DNA from: Ruminococcus flavefaciens MA2007
Lineage (GTDB): Bacteria; Bacillota; Clostridia; Oscillospirales; Ruminococcaceae
Assembly (NCBI RefSeq): GCF_000621845.1
Contig: NZ_JHXF01000007.1
Location: 1 to 64,000, forward strand
Length of the DNA: 64,000 nt
Direction of reading: 5' to 3'
The notes below the pieces were generated by a model that saw only the letters and a program-made list of their open reading frames with translations, was not told the DNA's origin and ran no database searches. Made by a program: the position numbers and the translations under genes. Below, piece after piece: positions 59,303 to 64,000 of this stretch. Every line of letters starts with the position of its first letter. The stretch's first letter is position 1.

Positions 59303-59372
59303 AGGAAAGCGTTGTTTTCAAGAAGAATGTCATCACAGAACTGCATTTTTCTTAAAACCCCGAAAATATTCT

Positions 59373-59399
59373 TACCCCTCCGTATTCTATGGAGGGGTA
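59373..59399 (+). terminator. Terminator of the EAL gene
   Basis: TACCCCTCC/GGAGGGGTA stem with a 9-nt loop followed by TTATTAT. The rest of 59303-59633 holds only the next promoter. Confidence 0.7.
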
Positions 59400-59476
59400 T
59401 TATTATATATAGCAGCTTTTGCTGTGACTTATCCTTAATAATCCGCATTTTTTGAACAAAAAAAGTAATATTTGAG

Positions 59477-59505
59477 TAGACAAGATATTGTTATCGTGCT
59501 ATAAT
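59477..59505 (+). promoter_or_regulatory. Promoter of the CotH-dockerin gene
   Basis: TAGACA (59477-59482), 17 nt, TATAAT (59500-59505), giving a ~120-nt leader. Confidence 0.6.
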
Positions 59506-59633
59506 AATAAAAAAAGATACCGTAAATATATCTTCAAGGTAAAAGATATAAAAATACCTACCTGTGCTTATAAAATGAAAAGCACATTATTTTTGGAAAA
59601 AGCACTGAATATATAAAAAAACAGGAGGAAAAC

Positions 59634-62357
59634 ATGAAAAAATTCTCTATGGGCAAAGCGGCAGCAGGCATTTTATGTCTGGGACTTGTCATGCAGTCAG
59701 CATCCTTTCTGCCGGCTAATGCCGAAAACACAAGCAAAGTGACTGTAAACGAGGTCTGTTCAAAAAACAGCACATATAAAGCAGCAGACGGCAACCTTTA
59801 CGACTGGATAGAGCTGTACAACAGCGACAGTCAGGAGGCTGACATCTCGGGCTGGGGCTTATCCGACAAGGAGGCTGAGCCATACCGCTACACATTCCCT
59901 GACGGCACAAAGGTACCTGCAAAGGGCAGGCTTATAGTTTTCTGCGACAGCGACGCAGGAGCAAATGACACTAAAATAGTTCCCTTCGGACTTTCGTCCA
60001 CAGGCGAAACTCTCACACTTACCGACAAACAGGGCAATACAGCTCAGACTCTCACATTCGGCGCTCTTGCAAAGGACACCTCCTACGGTCAGTATCCCGA
60101 CGGCAGCAGCGAGTTCTATGAGCTCAGCTGTACTCCCGAAAAGGAAAACGCAGCTCCCGAGGGCTCTGCGGCTGTTCATCAGCCTGCTTTCTCAAAGGAC
60201 AGCGGTTTCTACGACAGCAGCTTCGCTCTTACGCTGACAGCCGATGAGGGCTGCACCATTTACTACACAATGGACGGCAGCGATCCAACTATAGAATCCG
60301 AAAAATACGAAGCTCCCATAACCGTCAAGGATATGTCGGATACCGAAAACCGTCTCAGTGCCCGTACAGATATAGCTCCAAACGGCATTGAAAAGCCCCG
60401 TGAGAACGTGGACAAGGCTGCTGTTATCCGCGCTGTATCAGTTGACAGCGAGGGACGCATAAGCGCTCCCGTTACAAAGACTTACTTCATCGGTACCACA
60501 AATTCGGGCTATTACCCAAAAATGAAGGTAGTATCCCTTGTTACCGATCCCGATAATCTTTTCGACTACGAAAAAGGCATCTACTGTCTCGGCAAGGCTT
60601 TCGAGACCGAAAACACAGGCGGAGGCAGAAATGTTCAGCCTTGGAACCTCATCGCAAACTACTCGATGCGCGGCAGAGAGTGGGAGCGCCCTGCAAGCTT
60701 CACCCTCTTCGAGAACGGTGAAAAAGTCCTCGAAGAAAATGTAGGTATCCGTATCAAGGGCAACTACTCACGAAGCCTCGCGCAGAAGAGCTTCAACATC
60801 TATACACGCAAGGATTACGGCATACCCGAATTTGAGTATGACTTCTTCGGCGGCAAGGCAACAAAAGCCAAGAACGGCAAGTCTATCAAAAAGTATGAGG
60901 GCGTTGTTCTCAGAAACGGCGGCAACGACAACGGCACTGCATTCTTCCGCGACAGCATAAACCAGAGCCTTATCACTGACAGAAACTTCGCATATCAGGC
61001 AACTACAGAGTGCGTGGTATTCCTCGACGGCGAATACTGGGGAATCTATCAACTCATGGAAAAGATAGACAAGCGCTATATCAACGAGCATTATGGCATA
61101 AAAAAGAGCGATGTGGCTATCGTCAAGAACGGCGAGCTGGACGAGGGCACAGAGCAGGACCTTCAGGACTGGCTCCAGCTCCAGAACGGCGTTATCAACG
61201 GCACCGTAAGCTATGAGCAGTTCTGTCAGAAAGTCGATATACAGAGCTATATGGACTACATGGCAGCTCAGATATACTGGTGCAACGCAGACTGGCCCCA
61301 GAGAAACATCTCCATGTGGCGCTCCGACGCTATAGACGAGGAAAATCCTTACGCAGACGGCAAGTGGAGACCTATCCTCTACGATACAGAATCAGGTCAG
61401 GGACTCTACGGCAGCTATGATAAGTCCGCAAATGCAGACTGCTACAGACGTCTAAAGGAGCTCCGTGAGGACGGCGAATTTGCTCAGATGTTCATAAAGC
61501 TTCTTGAAAACGACGATTTCCGTTTGCAGTATTCAAGAACATTCATGGATATCGCAAATAATAACTTCACCACAGACAAAACAAAGTCCGTGGCTGAGAG
61601 CTATCTGAACAACTACAAGCAGCAGATAACAGACAGCTTTGCTCGTTTCAATTCACGCAGCTCAGGCGGTGAAAGACAGCTTGAAAGCGCTTACCAGACC
61701 ATAATCAATTTCTACGCTCAGCGCTTCCAGTACGCAGAGAGCACAACGAGACAGGCTGCAAAGCTCAGCTCTAATCCATACACTCTTACAGTCAATAATA
61801 ATGCTTCTATTGGCAGCATCAAGCTCAACACCCTTGACCTTGGCGCAGTTTCCAAGTGGAGCGGCAAATATCACGGCGATTACACTATCGACCTCAGTAT
61901 TTCTCCCAGCGAGGAGGCTAAGTTCACACGCTGGAGCGTCAGCGGCGCAAAGATAGTTGAGGGCGATGAGACCTCAACATCTATAAAGATACAGCTCCAA
62001 TCCAACGCTGTTGTAAGACCGGTCTACGAAAACGAAGTTATCATCGGTGACGTAAATGCAGACGGAGATTTCAATGTTGCCGATATCGTTATGCTGCAAA
62101 AGTGGCTCAGCGCCGACAGAAATACCGAGCTTGCCAACTGGAAGGCTGGCGACCTCTGCGAGGACGGCGTTATCGACGTATTCGACCTTGTGGCAATGCG
62201 CAGAGAGCTTCTGCTCGCCATGAGAGGCACCGATACACAGCAGACTACCGAACAGCCGCAGAATAATGACCAGCCCAAGGGCCAAGACCAGCCTAAGGAA
62301 CCGAATCAGCCACAGCAGCCTGAAAGAACGCAGGGCGGCGAAAGACCAAGAAGATAA
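59634..62357 (+). CDS. Secreted CotH protein with lamin-tail domain and dockerin
   Basis: A 907-aa exported protein: signal peptide (1-30), lamin-tail domain (about 36-150: VTVNEVCSKNSTYKAADGNLYDWIELYN), a chitobiase/hexosaminidase-C-like beta domain (about 185-290: CTIYYTMDGSDPT), a CotH kinase-like domain (about 340-650: GIRIKGNYSRSLAQKSF, WGIYQLMEKID, PILYDTESGQG), a beta domain, a dockerin (803-863, two loops GDVNADGDFNVAD and GDLCEDGVIDVFD) and a Pro/Gln-rich tail. CotH domains are atypical kinases in spore coats; cellulosomal versions have unclear targets. The dockerin implies cohesin-bound display. AGGAGG precedes the ATG. Confidence 0.92.
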   Translation: MKKFSMGKAAAGILCLGLVMQSASFLPANAENTSKVTVNEVCSKNSTYKAADGNLYDWIELYNSDSQEADISGWGLSDKEAEPYRYTFPDGTKVPAKGRLIVFCDSDAGANDTKIVPFGLSSTGETLTLTDKQGNTAQTLTFGALAKDTSYGQYPDGSSEFYELSCTPEKENAAPEGSAAVHQPAFSKDSGFYDSSFALTLTADEGCTIYYTMDGSDPTIESEKYEAPITVKDMSDTENRLSARTDIAPNGIEKPRENVDKAAVIRAVSVDSEGRISAPVTKTYFIGTTNSGYYPKMKVVSLVTDPDNLFDYEKGIYCLGKAFETENTGGGRNVQPWNLIANYSMRGREWERPASFTLFENGEKVLEENVGIRIKGNYSRSLAQKSFNIYTRKDYGIPEFEYDFFGGKATKAKNGKSIKKYEGVVLRNGGNDNGTAFFRDSINQSLITDRNFAYQATTECVVFLDGEYWGIYQLMEKIDKRYINEHYGIKKSDVAIVKNGELDEGTEQDLQDWLQLQNGVINGTVSYEQFCQKVDIQSYMDYMAAQIYWCNADWPQRNISMWRSDAIDEENPYADGKWRPILYDTESGQGLYGSYDKSANADCYRRLKELREDGEFAQMFIKLLENDDFRLQYSRTFMDIANNNFTTDKTKSVAESYLNNYKQQITDSFARFNSRSSGGERQLESAYQTIINFYAQRFQYAESTTRQAAKLSSNPYTLTVNNNASIGSIKLNTLDLGAVSKWSGKYHGDYTIDLSISPSEEAKFTRWSVSGAKIVEGDETSTSIKIQLQSNAVVRPVYENEVIIGDVNADGDFNVADIVMLQKWLSADRNTELANWKAGDLCEDGVIDVFDLVAMRRELLLAMRGTDTQQTTEQPQNNDQPKGQDQPKEPNQPQQPERTQGGERPRR

Positions 62358-62362
62358 GACCA

Positions 62363-62372
62363 CAGGAGCAGT
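62363..62372 (+). terminator. Split terminator of the CotH gene (left arm)
   Basis: CAGGAGCAGT here is perfectly complementary to ACTGCTCCTG at 62654-62663, which is followed by TTTTATTTT. Rejoined at the flanking TTAA they form a classical terminator with a TTAA tetraloop right after the CotH stop. Confidence 0.75.
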
Positions 62373-62376
62373 TTAA

Positions 62377-62649
62377 CCATAGTGCTTATACAGAAGTTTT
62401 ATGCTTATTATTGAGAGAACCCCTTTTGAAAAAGGGGCTTCTCTCAAACTCTCTCCCTAAAACTTTCAGTTTTATTTTTTCTCATATAGGGCTCGCTCTG
62501 TATTATTACAGGGCTTTTTTTATTTTAGGCGAGCCCTATATGAGAAAAAATCAGCTAAAAAAGTCTTTGGAAAGGGGTATGGGGGAAAGCCTTTCTTCAG
62601 AAAGGTTTCCCCCCATAATTAACTATAAGCTTCTATATGAGTATTGCGG
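62377..62649 (+). mobile_element. MITE-like element, copy B (TTAA-flanked)
   Basis: A 273-bp non-coding element flanked by TTAA (62373-62376 and 62650-62653), closely similar to copy A at 44645-44913 and in the same orientation. Inverted terminal repeats begin CCATAGTGCTTATACAGAAG / CCGCAATACTCATATAGAAG. The central stem (62481-62496/62529-62544) keeps full pairing although both arms differ from copy A (compensatory changes). An internal CTGT...ACAG hairpin with a T-run could itself end transcription. An 80-codon frame across it is not a gene. Confidence 0.75.
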
Positions 62650-62676
62650 TTAAACTGCTCCTGTTTTATTTTATAC

Positions 62677-62725
62677 TTGACAAAACAGAAATTTCGTGTA
62701 TAATATAATTAAACATGTTTAATTA
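62677..62725 (+). promoter_or_regulatory. TetR gene promoter with 20-bp palindromic operator
   Basis: TTGACA (62677-62682), 16 nt, TATAAT (62699-62704). A perfect 20-bp palindrome TAATTAAACATGTTTAATTA (62706-62725) covers the start point and ends 14 nt before the ATG: a likely repressor site for the encoded regulator. Confidence 0.8.
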
Positions 62726-62739
62726 GAAAGGACAGAACC

Positions 62740-63312
62740 ATGAAACGGGATATAGAACGAACAAAAAAGCAGCTTCTTGAAGCTGCCGAAAAGCTGATTA
62801 CGGGCTGCGATGATCCTGCCGAGGTCACTTCAAGGGCTATCACCGAAGCCGCAGGAGTAAACCTTGCCATGATAAACTACTGCTTCGGTTCACGGGAAAA
62901 GCTCCTTTCGGCGGTGTTCTCACAGCTTATAAGCAAGGCTGCTGCCGCAGACAAACGTTTCGGAGCGGTCATGGCTTCGGAGCTTTCCCCAAAGGAAAAG
63001 CTGATAGAGCTCCATGTTTTTATGATGTCCCTCATGCTGAAAAATATGGGCATTGCAAAGGCTGTGACACGGTATATACTGCTGGAGCGCGACCTGCAAA
63101 CAGGCATGGAAAGTCTGCCATTTGTAATAGCGCATTACGGCGGCAGAAAGTCCGAGGAGGAGTGCCGACTGCTCACATTTCAGCTCACCAGTCTGAATGA
63201 GCTTGCATTTCTCAAATACGGGGAGCTGAAAAAGAATGCAGGCATTGACCTTGCGGACAAGGAGCAGCTCCGCCGATTCGTCACCGATAATATTTCACGT
63301 TTTCTGATTTAA
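62740..63312 (+). CDS. TetR-family transcriptional regulator
   Basis: A 190-aa protein with an N-terminal helix-turn-helix (VTSRAITEAAGVNLAMINYCFGSREKLLSAVF) and a helical ligand domain. The ribosome binding site is GAAAGGA. A perfect palindrome at its promoter suggests autorepression, and the isochorismatase-like hydrolase 11 bp downstream is probably co-regulated. The effector is unknown. Confidence 0.92.
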   Translation: MKRDIERTKKQLLEAAEKLITGCDDPAEVTSRAITEAAGVNLAMINYCFGSREKLLSAVFSQLISKAAAADKRFGAVMASELSPKEKLIELHVFMMSLMLKNMGIAKAVTRYILLERDLQTGMESLPFVIAHYGGRKSEEECRLLTFQLTSLNELAFLKYGELKKNAGIDLADKEQLRRFVTDNISRFLI

Positions 63313-63323
63313 GGAGGATAATT

Positions 63324-63839
63324 ATGAGCAAAAAGGCGCTTATCGTCGTTGATATGCAGAACGACTACCTGTGGGAGCAGCGAAAGCCAATGTTCAGCTA
63401 TGATACTGCCGAACTTGTGAGCAATGTGAACAAGGCTATACACAGCTATAAGGACAAGGGCTGGGATATAATCTATATCTCCCAGATATTCCCGAATATC
63501 ATCACAAACCGCTGGATAATCGGCTTTTCTATTGCAAATACAGAGGGTGCGAAGCTTTACGGCAGTCTCGATGTTGTATCAGACCTGTGCTTTGACAAGA
63601 ACCTCCCCGACGCATTTACTGCTAAAAAATTCCGTGGATTCTTCAATTCTCAGGGCTATGACGAGGTCGTTGTATGCGGTCTTGACGAATGCGGCTGTGT
63701 GGGGGCTACCGCTCTGGGAGCTGTCAAGGCAGGGGTAAAGACTTCCCTGCTGAAAAGCTGTACAGGCTGCCGCTATAAGGCTGAAAAGCAGGCAAAACAG
63801 CACGAAAAGCTGACTAAAAACGGAATTGAATATATATAA
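63324..63839 (+). CDS. Isochorismatase-like cysteine hydrolase
   Basis: A 171-aa enzyme with the catalytic triad of the family: D10 (VVDMQNDYL), Lys101/102 (AFTAKKFRGF) and nucleophile C125 (GLDECGCVGATALGA). Family members hydrolyse amides (nicotinamide, ureido compounds) or isochorismate; the substrate cannot be told here. It is paired with the TetR gene 11 bp upstream. Confidence 0.88.
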   Translation: MSKKALIVVDMQNDYLWEQRKPMFSYDTAELVSNVNKAIHSYKDKGWDIIYISQIFPNIITNRWIIGFSIANTEGAKLYGSLDVVSDLCFDKNLPDAFTAKKFRGFFNSQGYDEVVVCGLDECGCVGATALGAVKAGVKTSLLKSCTGCRYKAEKQAKQHEKLTKNGIEYI

Positions 63840-63873
63840 AAAACGACCTCAGCAATGCTGAGGTCGTTTTTCA
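63837..63873 (+). terminator. Terminator after the hydrolase
   Basis: AAAACGACCTCAGCA/TGCTGAGGTCGTTTTT, a 15-bp near-perfect stem with T-run; usable from both sides, so it also follows tRNA-Gly. Confidence 0.9.
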
Positions 63874-63892
63874 CAGAAGCAGGCTCTGCGCA

Positions 63893-63964
63893 AGCAGATA
63901 ACGGGAATCGAACCCGCCTCATCAGTTTGGGAAACTGAAGTAATGACCACTATACTATATCTGC
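63893..63964 (-). tRNA. tRNA-Gly (CCC)
   Basis: A 72-nt cloverleaf: acceptor GCAGATA/TATCTGC, D-arm GTATAGTGGTCATTAC, anticodon loop TTCCCAA (anticodon CCC), T-arm CGGGTTCGATTCCCG. CCA is not encoded. Confidence 0.95.
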
Positions 63965-64000
63965 AAATCTGTAATCAATATAACATTTTTTCCATGGATT

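Noticed and set aside
62411-62653. 80-codon frame inside MITE-like copy B
   Set aside because: It is not preserved in copy A, has no ribosome binding site, and runs through hairpin sequences.
1-64000. CRISPR array, rRNA operon, prophage or origin of replication
   Set aside because: No regularly spaced direct repeats, rRNA sequence, phage structural genes or DnaA-box cluster were seen; the only long repeats are the tRNA-linked pair and the two MITE-like copies.

Overview
The window looks like chromosomal DNA of a Gram-positive anaerobic gut Clostridium-class bacterium, most likely a Ruminococcus relative. The evidence is two secreted proteins with dockerin modules (one fused to a CotH domain), a Spo0A-type regulator, AddAB instead of RecBCD, a TPP-riboswitch thi operon with ThiH, SipW/ER-type signal peptidases, and AGGAGG-type ribosome binding sites with near-consensus TTGACA-17-TATAAT promoters. 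The assignment rests on gene content only.

Layout. 1-580: end of an IS3-family element beside a gene remnant. 811-12099: a putative genomic island bounded by 120-bp direct repeats (about 97% identical) that each carry the 3' end of tRNA-Ser. It holds a secreted dockerin protein, a small serine recombinase and a TetR-controlled six-gene transport locus (two YbtPQ/IrtAB-like ABC half-transporters, an MptD-family ECF S component, EcfT, double EcfA). 12080-23874: tRNA-Ser, tRNA-Leu, spo0A, an asparagine synthetase lacking its glutaminase Cys, gpsA-plsY-der, a TraX-like protein, rpmF with DUF177, a P-loop protein, pgi and two degenerate D,D-carboxypeptidase-like proteins. 24053-24229: a rod-shaped structured RNA that looks like 6S RNA. 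24433-38831: addA/addB, a double-GH25 protein, a pseudouridine synthase, tyrA, an amidase, a third degenerate carboxypeptidase-like protein, a phosphoesterase and tspO. 38871-39040: a compact transcription unit for a 17-residue Cys-rich peptide. 39070-43613: the thiSFG-x-H-tenI-thiE operon under a TPP riboswitch. 43675-49562: a radical SAM protein, a two-component system and a zinc-ribbon membrane protein. 49665-57365: a seven-gene operon coupling a membrane-anchored McrB-like AAA+ ATPase, a DUF2357 protein fused to a signal peptidase, a second signal peptidase and a camelysin-like membrane protein, led by a degenerate EAL protein. 57528-59302: a predicted ncRNA and a frameshifted EAL gene. 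59634-63964: a dockerin-CotH protein, a TetR/isochorismatase pair and tRNA-Gly.

The strongest candidates for something undescribed are: (i) the AAA+/DUF2357-signal peptidase operon; (ii) two copies of a ~270-bp MITE-like element, each apparently inserted into the TTAA loop of an intrinsic terminator; (iii) three neighbouring cell-wall carboxypeptidase homologues that have all lost catalytic residues; and (iv) the 17-aa peptide unit. Coordinates and motif comparisons were read by eye; family names come from recognised motifs, not searches.
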